A stretch of DNA of 64,000 nucleotides from Myxosarcina sp. GA_180221_E-2-1-MAG-40_15 (GTDB lineage Bacteria > Cyanobacteriota > Cyanobacteriia > Cyanobacteriales > Xenococcaceae). The notes beneath the pieces are model-generated. The model ran no database searches and was not told the origin of the DNA. It worked only from the letters and a program-made list of their open reading frames with translations. The stretch lies in contig JAIMKV010000004.1 of the NCBI GenBank assembly GCA_020692205.1, positions 62,001 through 126,000 of the forward strand. The letters are read 5' to 3'. Position 1 is the stretch's first letter. Each line of letters opens with the position of its first letter. Below, piece by piece: positions 1-9,807 of this stretch. The position numbers were made by a program, and so were the translations under genes.

Positions 1-321
1 CCAAGCTTGAGGTTCAGGGGAAAATTTCATGATCACTTGCGCCACCAAGAATAAAACCAGCGTCGGGATCAATAGATAATACTCGTTGCCCAATTGCGGT
101 GGCATCAACCATTGAGGAGGATTTGACTGAATTAAATGTAGCTGGACAAATAATTCTGTAACATGACTGTTGCCCAACAGCCAAGAAATTGCGATCGCAG
201 CCAAAAAACCTAACACCGACAAAATCAGCAAAGTAGGAATGTAAATCGGGAATTTTTGCCCAAATTTCTGAGTATTATATACTCCTCTTCTGTTCCCTGA
301 CGCTGGCTTAATAGTTTGCAT
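1..321 (-). CDS. N-terminal part of an unrecognised membrane protein (partial)
   Basis: An open frame runs from an ATG at 319-321 off the left edge, giving 107 N-terminal residues. A basic N-terminus (about residues 1-25, with RR at 11-12) is followed by a hydrophobic segment at about 26-48 and a second at about 81-99, the pattern of a membrane protein with its first loop rich in Q, P and W. The rest of the gene is outside the window and I do not recognise the family from this part. It lies downstream of clpB on the same strand, but a terminator and about 450 bases separate them, so it probably has its own promoter. Confidence 0.6.
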   Translation of the reverse strand, partial: MQTIKPASGNRRGVYNTQKFGQKFPIYIPTLLILSVLGFLAAIAISWLLGNSHVTELFVQLHLIQSNPPQWLMPPQLGNEYYLLIPTLVLFLVAQVIMKFSPEPQAW

Positions 322-500
322 TATTTAGTTAGAATTATCCTACCTGTCCGAGTAGAGCCAGCTTAACAAAAGATATGTAAATTTCTCGTTAACATAAGCT
401 TCTATTTCTGGTGTATTACAATGCCTCACTAAAATATTAACTATCAAAAATTTAATTCGTCTAGTTATCGTAAATAAATAAATTTGTGCTACATAATACA

Positions 501-612
501 TTTATTCTCGGGCATATATTGCCGAAAATATTAATGTTAGCTGTTAACGGTTAGCCGATTAACTAATTAAATGCCAGTTATTTATATGTAAACTTAATTG
601 CCTGAGAATAAA
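501..612. repeat. Fold-back element with 14-base inverted ends and a central hairpin
   Basis: TTTATTCTCGGGCA at 501-514 is the inverse of TGCCTGAGAATAAA at 599-612 apart from one G-T wobble. In the middle, GTTAACGG (543-550) pairs with CCGATTAAC (555-563) around a TTAG loop with one bulged A. Outer inverted repeat plus inner hairpin suggests a miniature fold-back element or a structured leader; there is no obvious target-site duplication. Confidence 0.4.
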
Positions 613-726
613 TTAGCTTTTAGCTTTTAAATCACTGATATTAATAGACATAAGATCAAAACATTACACATTCAGCAACACTCAATTTTAAGTTTACTCT
701 AAAGTTACCGTTGATTGAAAAACAGA

Positions 727-760
727 CAAAAAAAGGCAGGTTCTCTTTTAATCTGCCTGA
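727..760 (-). terminator. Intrinsic terminator of clpB
   Basis: On the minus strand AGGCAG (rc of 753-758) pairs with CTGCCT (rc of 734-739) around a 13-base loop and is followed by a run of T (the A-run at 728-734 on the + strand). It starts 16 bases after the clpB stop codon. Confidence 0.8.
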
Positions 761-776
761 ATAACTTGCCACTTAT

Positions 777-3395
777 TTACTTGGTTAACATTTCGGCGGA
801 AAGTTTTTTAAACACCAATCTTTCTCCTTCGACATCAACAAAAATGGTATCGCCGCCTTGATATTCTCCCCGCAGAATCGATTTAGCGATCGCTGTTTCT
901 AAATATCGCGAGATCGCCCGTTTTAATGGTCTGGCACCATATACGGGGTCGTAACCCAAATCAGCGAGATAGTCTAAAGCAGCATCGGATATTTTCAAAG
1001 CCAGTTTTTGATCTGACAAACGTTGTTCTAAACCTCTAATCTGTAACTGAACAATCTGGCGTAACTGTTCTTTGACTAAGGCATGGAAGATGATAATCTC
1101 GTCAATACGGTTAAGGAATTCAGGACGGAAGCTATCCCGCATTGCCGCCATGACTCGCGATCGCATTTCTTCGTACTGGGTATCATCACCGGAGACATCT
1201 AAAATGTATTGCGAACCAATATTACTAGTCATAATAATAATGGTATTAGTGAAGTCTACAGTACGACCCTGAGAATCTGTGAGTCTGCCATCATCGAGAA
1301 CTTGCAGCATCAGGTTGAAAACATCAGGATGCGCTTTTTCAATTTCGTCAAACAAAATTACTGAGTAAGGACGACGACGAATTGCTTCGGTTAATTGTCC
1401 TCCTTCGTCGTAACCAACATATCCTGGAGGCGCACCAACTAGACGAGATACGGAATGTTTCTCCATATATTCTGACATATCGATGCGGACAATCGCTGCT
1501 TCGGTATCAAACAGACTTTGTGCCAAAGCCTTAGCAAGTTCGGTTTTACCAACTCCAGTCGGGCCTAAAAAGATAAAGCTAGCGGTGGGACGCTGAGGAT
1601 CTGCTAATCCAGCGCGCGATCGCTGAATTGAATCCGCTACGGCGATTACAGCTTCTTCTTGTCCGATGACTCGCTCGTGTAATTCTGACTCTAAATTAAG
1701 CAGCTTAGATTTTTCCGACTCAATCAGTTTCCTGAGCGGAATCCCCGTCCATTTGGCGATAATTTCGGCGATATCTGACTCTAAGACTTCTTCTCGTAAC
1801 AAAGATTTACCTGTGGTTTGCCTTTGGGCTAGTTTTTGCTCAATTGCTATCACTTCTTCTTGAAGTTTGGGCAATTTACCATGACGCAGTTCAGCAGCAC
1901 GATTAAGGTCGTAAGCTCGTTCTGCCTGTTCAATTTCCAGGTTGACTGCGTTTATTTCTTCTTTTAGGGTACGAATTTGCTCGATTACTTCTTTTTCCGA
2001 CTGCCATTGAGCGTTTATTTCTGATTGTTCTTCTTTAAGGTTAGCCAGTTCTTTTTCTAACTTTTCTAACCTTTCTTTTGAGATTGGATCGTCTTCTTTT
2101 TCTAAAGACAGTCTTTCCATTTCCAACTGAAGAATTTTGCGATCAACTTCATCTAACTCTTCAGGCTTAGAAGTAATCTCCATTTTTAATTTAGCTGCTG
2201 CTTCGTCCACCAGATCGATCGCCTTATCGGGTAAAAAGCGATCGCTTATATAGCGATTAGACAAAGTTGCAGCAGCAACCAAGGCGGTATCGGTAATCGA
2301 CACCCCATGGTGTGCTTCGTAACGTTCTTTTAGTCCCCGCAGAATCGAGATTGTATCGACTACATTGGGTTCACCAACTAGCACTGACTGAAACCGCCTT
2401 TCTAAAGCTGCGTCTTTTTCAATATACTTGCGATACTCATCTAGGGTAGTTGCGCCAATACAGCGTAGTTCACCTCGCGCTAACATCGGCTTGAGTAAGT
2501 TTCCTGCGTCCATCGAACCCTGTGCCGCACCCGCACCAACAACTGTATGGATTTCATCAACAAACAAGATCACATTACCTTTGGATTCGGTAACTTCTTT
2601 TAAGACAGCCTTAAGACGTTCTTCAAACTCGCCTCTTAGCTTAGCACCAGCAATCAAAGCACCCATGTCAAGGGCAACTAAGGTGCGATCGCGCAGAGAT
2701 TCAGGTACATCTCGATTAATGATCCGTTGCGCTAATCCTTCGACAATCGCTGTTTTACCCACCCCTGGTTCACCAATCAATACGGGGTTATTCTTGGTAC
2801 GGCGGGATAAGATTTGAATAGTACGGCGGATTTCTTCGTCTCGGCCAATTACTGGATCTAGTTTTCCTTCTCTGGCTAGTTGAGTTAATTCTCGACCGTA
2901 TTTTTCCAGCGCTTGATACTTCCCTTCAGGATTTTGATCGGTTACTTTTTGGTTTCCACGCACCTGTTTAATAATATCCTTAAGTTTGTTTTGGTTTAAA
3001 CCAACATCTTGTAGTAGTTTACGTCCAAAACGCTCATCTTGAGCAAAGCCTAAGACGAGATGCTCAATGGAAATATAGTCATCACCAAATTCAGTGCGAT
3101 ATTGTTCGGCACGATCTAACAGACTATCTAAGCTACGTCCTAAAAAGACGCTGCCGTTAGAATTGCTAACTTTAGGTTGACTGCTAATAAAGCGATCAAC
3201 TCGATCGCGCAATAACTGCACGCTGACATCAGCTTTGTTGAAAATGCTGCTGGCTAACCCTTCTTCAGCAATTAAAGACTTGAATAGGTGTTCTGTCTCT
3301 ACCTGTTGCTGTTGGTTTTGCTTAGCGATATCTTGAACATTGGCGATCGCTTGCCAAGCCTTTTCAGTGAATTTTTGGGGATTGTTTGGTTGCAT
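777..3395 (-). CDS. clpB: ATP-dependent disaggregase ClpB (Hsp100)
   Basis: A hexameric AAA+ chaperone that, with DnaK/DnaJ, pulls polypeptides out of aggregates in the cytosol. The 872 residues match the usual length. Order: Clp-N double repeat (about 1-150), first AAA+ module with Walker A GEPGVGKT near residue 208 and Walker [10 protein letters not shown], the long coiled-coil M domain rich in E, K and Q (about 410-530) that separates ClpB from ClpA and ClpC, second AAA+ module with GPTGVGKT near 610, and the small C-terminal domain. No ClpP-docking tripeptide is evident. It starts with [14 protein letters not shown], typical of cyanobacterial ClpB. No CIRCE heat-shock element is visible upstream. 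Cyanobacteria often have two ClpB copies; which one this is cannot be told from the window. Confidence 0.97.
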   Translation of the reverse strand: MQPNNPQKFTEKAWQAIANVQDIAKQNQQQQVETEHLFKSLIAEEGLASSIFNKADVSVQLLRDRVDRFISSQPKVSNSNGSVFLGRSLDSLLDRAEQYRTEFGDDYISIEHLVLGFAQDERFGRKLLQDVGLNQNKLKDIIKQVRGNQKVTDQNPEGKYQALEKYGRELTQLAREGKLDPVIGRDEEIRRTIQILSRRTKNNPVLIGEPGVGKTAIVEGLAQRIINRDVPESLRDRTLVALDMGALIAGAKLRGEFEERLKAVLKEVTESKGNVILFVDEIHTVVGAGAAQGSMDAGNLLKPMLARGELRCIGATTLDEYRKYIEKDAALERRFQSVLVGEPNVVDTISILRGLKERYEAHHGVSITDTALVAAATLSNRYISDRFLPDKAIDLVDEAAAKLKMEITSKPEELDEVDRKILQLEMERLSLEKEDDPISKERLEKLEKELANLKEEQSEINAQWQSEKEVIEQIRTLKEEINAVNLEIEQAERAYDLNRAAELRHGKLPKLQEEVIAIEQKLAQRQTTGKSLLREEVLESDIAEIIAKWTGIPLRKLIESEKSKLLNLESELHERVIGQEEAVIAVADSIQRSRAGLADPQRPTASFIFLGPTGVGKTELAKALAQSLFDTEAAIVRIDMSEYMEKHSVSRLVGAPPGYVGYDEGGQLTEAIRRRPYSVILFDEIEKAHPDVFNLMLQVLDDGRLTDSQGRTVDFTNTIIIMTSNIGSQYILDVSGDDTQYEEMRSRVMAAMRDSFRPEFLNRIDEIIIFHALVKEQLRQIVQLQIRGLEQRLSDQKLALKISDAALDYLADLGYDPVYGARPLKRAISRYLETAIAKSILRGEYQGGDTIFVDVEGERLVFKKLSAEMLTK

Positions 3396-3830
3396 ATTAT
3401 CTTCTCGCTTAACTGAAATATAAAAAACTTGCTGTGATAATTTGATTTATTGATTAGTAATATTGATTTAATTCAGCCATTACTGAGCGTAATCTTCCAT
3501 TTACATCAATAAGACAAAATTTTGTTCGCGTTCTTCATTAATTCAATTGTAATTGTAGCGACAACCGAACTAGCTAGTTAGGTAGGATACCCCAACCACT
3601 CAATTCTGGTTTCCCCGATTTTGGTAGCTCTAGTTTTAAAATGCTTTTCGATTGCGCAGCCAGCTTAAAATTAACAACTATCTAGATTTATTCATTGAAT
3701 TGATCTCAGATAAATATTCATAATCTAGTCAAGCGAACGTTGACTGAATATTACTTGTTTAGATATTTTCCGCTCTAATTGGGAAATATAACCGTGATTT
3801 ATGAATAAAATTACTGAAAAAAGTTTTGTT

Positions 3831-4015
3831 ACAATGGTTCGGACAGTTTTATTAACGAACTTGTAAGCCTTACAGGACAATAGTTATCAAAATTTGGCTT
3901 TTTTCTCAAGTTAGCTATAAAGCTAACTTTGATTAAATTAAGTTTGCTGATGATAAATGCGAATTCTCTAGGCTTTCAGTCTTTGAAATTATTCAAATTT
4001 TGTCCGAACCATTGT
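3831..4015. mobile_element. MITE-like element with perfect 15-base terminal inverted repeats
   Basis: ACAATGGTTCGGACA at 3831-3845 is the exact reverse complement of TGTCCGAACCATTGT at 4001-4015. TGTT lies immediately outside both ends (3827-3830 and 4016-4019) and could be a 4-base target duplication. Inside, AAGTTAGCT (3908-3916) and AGCTAACTT (3921-3929) make a perfect 9-base stem with an ATAA loop. There is no coding capacity, so it would be non-autonomous; no matching transposase is in the window. Confidence 0.5.
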
Positions 4016-4193
4016 TGTTAGTAAATAATCATAAATATTGAATTGTAGTTTTGCTAAACATTAAATATCAATAGTTGGTTTAATCAATATCTAAACTAAA
4101 ATATAAGTCTTAAGATTGAATATAATTAATTCTTATATAACTATTATTATTATTAAATAGTAGCTTTGTCACCTACTCAATGCTTATGTATTT

Positions 4194-4241
4194 CTCAGAC
4201 ATTTTTCAGACATTTCTCGAACATTTCTTAGACATTCCTCA
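4194..4241. repeat. Degenerate tandem repeat, about 12 bases x 4
   Basis: Variants of CAGACATTTCT occur four times in succession (cagacattttt, cagacatttctc, gaacatttctt, agacattcctc), ending about 43 bases before the start of the receiver gene. This could be slippage-prone sequence or a cluster of regulator sites. Confidence 0.4.
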
Positions 4242-4284
4242 ATCTCTCAAAATTTTGTTTGTGACAAATAATGTTTAGCTAATT

Positions 4285-5001
4285 ATGATTACCTTAGTAG
4301 TAGCAAATGCTCAGCAGCCTATGATTAACAATCTGGCCTTACACTTCGAGCGTGTTCCAGATATTTCTTTGATTTCCTGGGCTGACAATGGCATTGAAGC
4401 AATTAAATCAGTAGAAAAACATCAGCCAAATGTGGTTTTGATGGATCTCAATTTACCTATGATGAATGGCATTGAAGCTTCCATGATTATTACTCACCGT
4501 TTTCCCCATACTAACGTTGTCTTACTAACTAATCAAAATAATAGACAGATATTAAGTCTGGCCTTAGAAGCGGGAGCAAAAAGCTTAATTTTCAACAACA
4601 CAAGATCGAATGATATAGAACAAATTATCCGTTTAGTGACCAAAGGCTTTTATCAATTTGGTCCAATATTCGGCGAATATAATCAGATTAAATCTATAGC
4701 AATATTGTCAAATAATGATGTTACCAAGATTGTTAGTGGCATTAATGATATTAAACAAAATATTGCTTTAAATCAAGAAAAAATTGCGAAGATGATCAAA
4801 GGGCAAAAAAGCAATAGTACTAATCATAATTCTAATTACAGTCTTTTTAACCATTCAACATCTAATAGATATAATTATCGTCGCAGATATTTGATTGATT
4901 TAGCTCAATTAGGAAATGATTCTTTCTTTATCACGGGTTTTATGATGGGAGTATTCTGTTGTGCGATCGCATTTTACATTTTATTTGGTTTGGTAAATTA
5001 G
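4285..5001 (+). CDS. Degenerate receiver-domain protein with C-terminal membrane anchor
   Basis: The 238 residues begin with a response-regulator receiver fold (about 1-120): beta-1 (ITLVVANA), the phosphoacceptor-like Asp54 in VVLMDLNLP, and the T loop VVLLTN. The acidic pair normally following beta-1 is replaced by A7-N8, and the conserved Lys (in YLLKD) is replaced by Asn in LIFNN, so ordinary Mg-dependent phosphorylation is doubtful. Instead of a DNA-binding domain there is a polar linker (about 140-205, rich in N, K and S) and one strong hydrophobic segment at the very C-terminus (about 212-236). The likely topology is a cytosolic receiver tethered by a C-terminal tail. No kinase gene is adjacent and its partner is unknown. 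Confidence 0.75.
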   Translation: MITLVVANAQQPMINNLALHFERVPDISLISWADNGIEAIKSVEKHQPNVVLMDLNLPMMNGIEASMIITHRFPHTNVVLLTNQNNRQILSLALEAGAKSLIFNNTRSNDIEQIIRLVTKGFYQFGPIFGEYNQIKSIAILSNNDVTKIVSGINDIKQNIALNQEKIAKMIKGQKSNSTNHNSNYSLFNHSTSNRYNYRRRYLIDLAQLGNDSFFITGFMMGVFCCAIAFYILFGLVN

Positions 5002-5157
5002 ATCTGAGTCAAAATTAGTTTTTAAGTTTTTATTTATATATATAAATCAGCTTCTCACTTCGTTTATGGCGATCGCTATTACCAAAATTAATGATTTACC
5101 TATTAATTTAGTCTTTCTGTCAATAAAATTGATTGTTAATTTATGTAACAAAGTTAT

Positions 5158-5199
5158 GTAAGCAATTACTTACGATTTTGGTTAAGGTTTGTTACGTAA
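5158..5199. promoter_or_regulatory. Cluster of GTAA/TTAC dyads upstream of chlH
   Basis: GTAAG (5158-5162) and CTTAC (5169-5173) form an inverted repeat with a 6-base spacer, and the perfect palindrome TTACGTAA sits at 5192-5199, all 64-105 bases upstream of the proposed -35 box. The spacing does not fit the NtcA consensus GTA-N8-TAC. A regulator site for chlorophyll synthesis is inferred from position only. Confidence 0.35.
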
Positions 5200-5262
5200 T
5201 GTTTAGTTATTGTTATCGAATTGTGTCAAATCAGGCTTAAGCAGGATTTTAAGCAGCGTTTT

Positions 5263-5291
5263 TTGATAAAAATACTTTACATACATAATTT
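5263..5291 (+). promoter_or_regulatory. Putative sigma-70-type promoter of chlH
   Basis: TTGATA (5263-5268) and TAATTT (5286-5291) are separated by 17 bases, close to the bacterial consensus. Transcription would begin near 5298, leaving a leader of about 74 bases before the chlH ATG. Confidence 0.45.
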
Positions 5292-5371
5292 TATTGTTTG
5301 AGTAAGTAAAGAGCGAAACTTGCTTGGAATAACCCGTTCAAATCGCCATTCATAAAGGAGAGTCTAATTAT

Positions 5372-8300
5372 ATGTTCACCCAGGTTAAGTCCACGGTTCG
5401 TCACGTTAAGCCAGATACCGTTAACGGACGCGATCTACTTAGGGTGGTCTATGTCGTGCTAGAGCCTCAGTATCAAAGCACCCTGACTGAAGCAGCTAGA
5501 TCGATTAATAGTAATAATCCCCATTTAGCCATTGAACTAAGTGGCTATTTAATTGAAGAATTAAGAAACGAAGAAAACTATAGTAACTTCAAGAACGATG
5601 TTGCTCAAGCTAATATTTTTATTGCCTCTTTGATCTTTGTCGAAGATCTAGCTCAAAAAGTTGTCGAGGCAGTTCAACCTCATCGCGATAGTTTAAATGC
5701 AGCGGTAGTTTTTCCTTCGATGCCAGAAGTAATGCGTCTCAACAAAATGGGTAGCTTCTCGATGGCGCAGTTGGGTCAGTCAAAAAGCGCGATCGCCCAA
5801 TTTATGCGTAAGCGTAAAGAAAAGTCGGGAAGTTCTTTCCAGGATGCGATGCTCAAGCTATTGCGCACTCTGCCCAAAGTCTTAAAATATCTACCCGTAG
5901 AGAAGGCACAGGATGCGCGCAACTTTATGCTGAGTTTTCAGTATTGGCTGGGTGGTAATGCCGATAACCTAGAAAACTTTTTATTAATGTTGTCGGATAA
6001 ATATGTCTATCCAAATCAGCAAAATAAAGAGGTTCAATATGCAGAACCAATCGTTTATCCTGACATGGGTATCTGGCATCCCCTGGCAGCTAAAATGTTT
6101 GAGGATCTCCAAGAATACCTCGATTGGTTCAACAGCCGTGGCGATATTGCTGATGAGCTTAAAGATCCCCTAGCCCCCTGTGTTGGATTAGTATTACAAC
6201 GTACTCATCTAGTTACCCAAGATCATGCTCATTATGTGGCGATGGTGCAGGAGCTAGAATGTATGGGTGCTAGAGTTATTCCCGTTTTTGCGGGGGGATT
6301 AGACTTTTCAAAACCAGTAGATGCTTATTTTTGGCAAGAAAATCAAAATCAAGCCATAGTTGATGTGGTAGTTTCCTTAACAGGTTTTGCCCTAGTTGGT
6401 GGCCCAGCCAGACAAGACCATCCCAAAGCAGTAGAGACTCTAAAACGCCTCAATCGTCCCTACATGGTAGCTTTGCCTTTGGTTTTCCAAACTACTGAAG
6501 AATGGGAAGAAAGTGAATTAGGTCTACACCCGATCCAGGTAGCACTACAAATTGCCATTCCCGAACTAGACGGCGCGATCGAGCCGATTATCGCCTCGGG
6601 TAGAGATGGTGCAACGGGTAGATCGATCGCCCTACAGGATCGAGTAGAAGCGATCGCCAGACGAGCGATGAAGTGGGGTAGCTTACGTAAAAAGCCCAAG
6701 CTAGACAAAAAAGTAGCCATTACTGTCTTTAGCTTCCCTCCTGACAAAGGAAATGTCGGTACTGCGGCCTATCTAGACGTATTTGGCTCGATCTACGAAG
6801 CCATGAAAGGCTTAAGAGATAACGGCTACGATATTCAAGACTTGCCCGACTCGCCCAAAGAATTAATGGAGGCGGTAATTCATGATGCTCAAGCACAGTA
6901 TGCTTCTCCCGAACTCAATATTGCCTATCGCATGTCGGTAGAACAGTACGAACGTCTGACACCCTATTCCGTGAAGCTAGAAGAAAACTGGGGGCCACCT
7001 CCAGGACACCTCAATAGCGACGGCCAAAACCTGTTAATTTACGGTAAGGAATTCGGCAATGTCTTCATCGGCGTACAGCCTACCTTTGGTTACGAAGGCG
7101 ACCCCATGCGTTTATTGTTCTCTCGTTCAGCGAGTCCGCATCATGGTTTTGCTGCTTATTACACTTATTTAGAACAAATCTGGCAAGCCGATGCCGTACT
7201 GCACTTTGGTACTCATGGCTCACTAGAATTTATGCCAGGAAAACAAATGGGTATGTCAGGGGACTGTTATCCTGATAGCTTAATTGGTAGTATTCCCAAC
7301 ATTTATTACTACGCAGCCAATAACCCTTCTGAAGCGACTATTGCCAAACGTCGTAGTTACGCTGCAACTATTTCTTACCTAACTCCCCCCGCCGAAAACG
7401 CTGGACTGTATAAAGGTTTAAAAGAACTAGGCGAATTAATCGGTTCTTACCAAAGCCTCAAAGATAGCGGACGGGGTATTCAAATTGTCGATACCGTAAT
7501 GGATCAGGCGCGGCTCGTCAATCTTGACCAAGATATTGCTTTTCCTGATTATTCTGCCAAAGAGATGACCCAGGATCAACGAGATACGATCATTGGCTTA
7601 GTATATAAAAAGCTAATGGAAATTGAGTCTCGTTTACTTCCCTGTGGTCTGCACGTCATTGGTAAACCGCCGACTGCTGAAGAAGCGATCGCCACTTTAG
7701 TTAATATCTCTAACCTTGATCGTGAAGAAGAAGGCATTATTTCTCTGCCTCGGATTATTGCTAATAGCATCAACAGGGATATTGATGAAGTTTATGCCAA
7801 CAATGATCGCGGTGTATTAGAAGATGTGCAATTGTTCCAAGATATTACCCAAGCAACTCGGGCTGCGGTATCGGCTTTAGTTCAGGCACAAATAGATGCA
7901 GACGGTAGAGTATCAATGGTGTCTAAACTTAACTTCTTCAACATTGGCAAAAAAGAGCCTTGGCTTGAAGCTTTGAGCGCACATGGCTACAACAAAATTG
8001 ACAATGAAACACTCAAACCCTTAGTAGAATACCTTGAGTTCTGTTTGGAACAGATATGTGCCGATAACGAACTTGGTGGCTTGCTGCAAGCTTTAGAAGG
8101 AGAGTATGTCTTACCTGGGCCAGGTGGAGATCCGATTCGTAATCCTAATGTACTGCCTACTGGCAAAAACATTCACGCTTTAGATCCGCAGTCTATTCCT
8201 ACTTTGGCTGCGGTTAAATCAGCCAAAATTGTCGTAGATCGTTTAATAGATCGCCAGAAGCTAGATAACGGTGGGAACTATCCCGAAAGTATCGCCTGTG

Positions 8301-9349
8301 TACTTTGGGGAACAGATAACATTAAGACCTACGGTGAGTCTTTAGCCCAAATCATGTGGATGATTGGTGTACGTCCTGTCCCAGATGCTTTAGGTCGAGT
8401 TAACAAATTAGAGCTGATTTCTTTAGAAGAATTAGGTCGTCCTCGTCTTGACGTAGTAGTTAACTGTTCTGGTGTATTCCGTGACCTGTTCATCAACCAA
8501 ATGAACCTCTTAGATCGCGGTGTCAAAATGGCAGCCGAAGCCGATGAACCTATCGAAATGAACTTTGTGCGCAAACACGCCTTAGAACAAGCCGCCGAAA
8601 TGGGTATTAATGTGCGTCAAGCTGCGACTCGTATTTTCTCCAACGCTTCGGGTTCGTATTCTTCTAACATCAACCTGGCAGTAGAAAACAGCAGTTGGGA
8701 AGAGGAAAAAGAACTACAGGATATGTACCTTAACCGTAAATCTTTTGCTTTTAATTCCGATAACCCAGGAGTAATGGATGAAAGTCGTGGTCTGTTTGAA
8801 TCTTCTTTGAAAAAAGCCGACGTTACTTTCCAAAACTTAGATTCATCTGAGATTAGTCTGACTGACGTATCTCATTACTTCGATTCTGACCCCACCAAAA
8901 TTGTGTCTAGTCTGCGGGATGACGGTAGAAAACCTACTGCATATATCGCTGACACCACTACTGCTAACGCTCAAGTGCGCACCCTGTCCGAAACTGTCCG
9001 TTTGGATGCTCGTACTAAGCTACTTAACCCTAAATGGTACGAAGGTATGCTAAGTCACGGTTACGAAGGTGTTCGTGAACTTTCTAAGCGTTTAGTTAAC
9101 ACTATGGGTTGGTCAGCCACAGCCGATGCAGTCGATAACTGGGTCTATGAAGATGTTAATACTACTTTCATTGATGACCCCCAAATGTGCCAACGTCTGA
9201 TGGATATGAACCCTAATTCTTTCCGTAAGATTGTCGGTACTTTACTCGAAGTCAATGGTCGCGGTTACTGGGAAACAGATGAAGAAAACCTCGATAGACT
9301 ACGGGAATTGTATCAAGAAGTGGAAGATAAGATTGAAGGTATTGATTAA
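5372..9349 (+). CDS. chlH: Magnesium chelatase subunit H (ChlH)
   Basis: The porphyrin-binding subunit of Mg-chelatase. With ChlI and ChlD it inserts Mg2+ into protoporphyrin IX, the first committed step to chlorophyll. The 1325 residues fit the CobN/magnesium chelatase family at normal ChlH length. An N-terminal domain (about 1-170) precedes the large catalytic region with the family stretches [18 protein letters not shown] and [13 protein letters not shown], and the C-terminal part ends with the usual acidic tail. The start is supported by a Shine-Dalgarno AAAGGAGAG at 5354-5362, nine bases before the ATG. No chlI or chlD is nearby, so the gene appears to stand alone with its own promoter. 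The protein is soluble, with membrane association during pigment synthesis. Confidence 0.97.
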   Translation: MFTQVKSTVRHVKPDTVNGRDLLRVVYVVLEPQYQSTLTEAARSINSNNPHLAIELSGYLIEELRNEENYSNFKNDVAQANIFIASLIFVEDLAQKVVEAVQPHRDSLNAAVVFPSMPEVMRLNKMGSFSMAQLGQSKSAIAQFMRKRKEKSGSSFQDAMLKLLRTLPKVLKYLPVEKAQDARNFMLSFQYWLGGNADNLENFLLMLSDKYVYPNQQNKEVQYAEPIVYPDMGIWHPLAAKMFEDLQEYLDWFNSRGDIADELKDPLAPCVGLVLQRTHLVTQDHAHYVAMVQELECMGARVIPVFAGGLDFSKPVDAYFWQENQNQAIVDVVVSLTGFALVGGPARQDHPKAVETLKRLNRPYMVALPLVFQTTEEWEESELGLHPIQVALQIAIPELDGAIEPIIASGRDGATGRSIALQDRVEAIARRAMKWGSLRKKPKLDKKVAITVFSFPPDKGNVGTAAYLDVFGSIYEAMKGLRDNGYDIQDLPDSPKELMEAVIHDAQAQYASPELNIAYRMSVEQYERLTPYSVKLEENWGPPPGHLNSDGQNLLIYGKEFGNVFIGVQPTFGYEGDPMRLLFSRSASPHHGFAAYYTYLEQIWQADAVLHFGTHGSLEFMPGKQMGMSGDCYPDSLIGSIPNIYYYAANNPSEATIAKRRSYAATISYLTPPAENAGLYKGLKELGELIGSYQSLKDSGRGIQIVDTVMDQARLVNLDQDIAFPDYSAKEMTQDQRDTIIGLVYKKLMEIESRLLPCGLHVIGKPPTAEEAIATLVNISNLDREEEGIISLPRIIANSINRDIDEVYANNDRGVLEDVQLFQDITQATRAAVSALVQAQIDADGRVSMVSKLNFFNIGKKEPWLEALSAHGYNKIDNETLKPLVEYLEFCLEQICADNELGGLLQALEGEYVLPGPGGDPIRNPNVLPTGKNIHALDPQSIPTLAAVKSAKIVVDRLIDRQKLDNGGNYPESIACVLWGTDNIKTYGESLAQIMWMIGVRPVPDALGRVNKLELISLEELGRPRLDVVVNCSGVFRDLFINQMNLLDRGVKMAAEADEPIEMNFVRKHALEQAAEMGINVRQAATRIFSNASGSYSSNINLAVENSSWEEEKELQDMYLNRKSFAFNSDNPGVMDESRGLFESSLKKADVTFQNLDSSEISLTDVSHYFDSDPTKIVSSLRDDGRKPTAYIADTTTANAQVRTLSETVRLDARTKLLNPKWYEGMLSHGYEGVRELSKRLVNTMGWSATADAVDNWVYEDVNTTFIDDPQMCQRLMDMNPNSFRKIVGTLLEVNGRGYWETDEENLDRLRELYQEVEDKIEGID

Positions 9350-9364
9350 TAGTTAATCTAATCT

Positions 9365-9413
9365 GGGCAATTTAATAATGTAACTCGTAGGGACGTTTCA
9401 TGGAACGTCCCTA
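9365..9413. repeat. REP-like palindrome, copy 1
   Basis: Contains GTAGGGACGTT (9386 onward) pairing with AACGTCCCTA around a TCATGG loop. It shares its whole left flank (GGGCAATTTAATAATGTA) with the copy at 9738-9787. It lies just after chlH, where the hairpin could also act as a terminator or RNA-stabilising structure. Confidence 0.65.
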
Positions 9414-9458
9414 TACTTTTCTTACTTTTCTTTTGTAGCAGTTTCATTAAAACCTGCT

Positions 9459-9653
9459 ATGTTATTGGTGTTCAAACCTGTATTAGCAATCATAACTTTT
9501 GTTTCAGCGTCAGTTATGGGTTTTGTTGGATTTATGAGTCAATCTGTAGCTAGTGAAATAAGCGATGTTACATCAAGTGAAATAGCAGAAGAATCAGGAG
9601 GTAATATTTTAGAAATATTATTAGATTTTTTCTGGTTAAATTTTTTTAATTGA
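9459..9653 (+). CDS. Small hypothetical membrane or exported peptide
   Basis: An ORF of 64 codons between two copies of the REP-like repeat. The N-terminal half (about 3-30) is hydrophobic and could be a signal peptide or a membrane segment ending at SVA. The middle is acidic and Ser-rich, and the C-terminus is hydrophobic and aromatic (EILLDFFWLNFFN). I recognise no family and see no strong ribosome-binding site. It may be a chance ORF. Confidence 0.3.
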   Translation: MLLVFKPVLAIITFVSASVMGFVGFMSQSVASEISDVTSSEIAEESGGNILEILLDFFWLNFFN

Positions 9654-9737
9654 TTAATATTGATGCCAATTTTATTTTTTTCAGTCAGAGCGATCTCAAT
9701 TACATAGCAGATAAATATTCAATTTATTTCAAAATTT

Positions 9738-9787
9738 GGGTAATTTAATAATGTAGCCCGTAGGGACTTTCCATGGAATGTCCCTAC
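9738..9787. repeat. REP-like palindrome, copy 2, just before the RAYT
   Basis: GTAGGGAC (9750-9757) and GTCCCTAC (9779-9786) frame a CCATGG core. It is a near-direct repeat of copy 1, including the flank GGGTAATTTAATAATGTA, and ends about 20 bases before the preferred RAYT start, the position typical of RAYT-associated REP sequences. Confidence 0.7.
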
Positions 9788-9807
9788 GGTATTTGTGGAC
9801 AAATATC

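Larger units (their letters stand above)
322..776. other. 455-base spacer between clpB and the membrane protein gene
   Basis: AT-rich and without a convincing gene. It holds the clpB terminator (about 727-760) and a fold-back structure (501-612). The promoter of the membrane protein gene must lie here, but I see no clear -35/-10 pair. Confidence 0.6.
3396..4284. other. 889-base AT-rich spacer between divergent clpB and the receiver gene
   Basis: No convincing gene on either strand. It contains the promoter regions of two divergent genes, a 185-base element with perfect 15-base inverted ends (3831-4015), and a short degenerate tandem repeat (4194-4241). The rest is AT-rich sequence with no clear structure. 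Confidence 0.6.
5002..5371. other. 370-base leader region of chlH
   Basis: No gene is seen. The region is AT-rich after the receiver gene, then holds GTAA/TTAC dyads (5158-5199), a plausible promoter (5263-5291) and the chlH ribosome-binding site. Confidence 0.6.

Noticed and set aside
2428-2817. 129-codon ORF opposite clpB
   Set aside because: Antisense shadow of the strongly conserved clpB frame with implausible composition.
3396-3560. CIRCE heat-shock element upstream of clpB
   Set aside because: I looked for TTAGCACTC-N9-GAGTGCTAA and found nothing similar.
4194-4241. CRISPR-like repeats
   Set aside because: Units are about 12 bases, degenerate and without spacers; simple tandem repetition explains them.
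5158-5173. NtcA site upstream of chlH
   Set aside because: GTA and TAC are present but the spacing is 6 or 10, not the 8 required.
9778-9807. Upstream ATG for the RAYT gene
   Set aside because: It lies within the palindrome and adds ten residues not seen in the family; the ATG at 9808 fits better.
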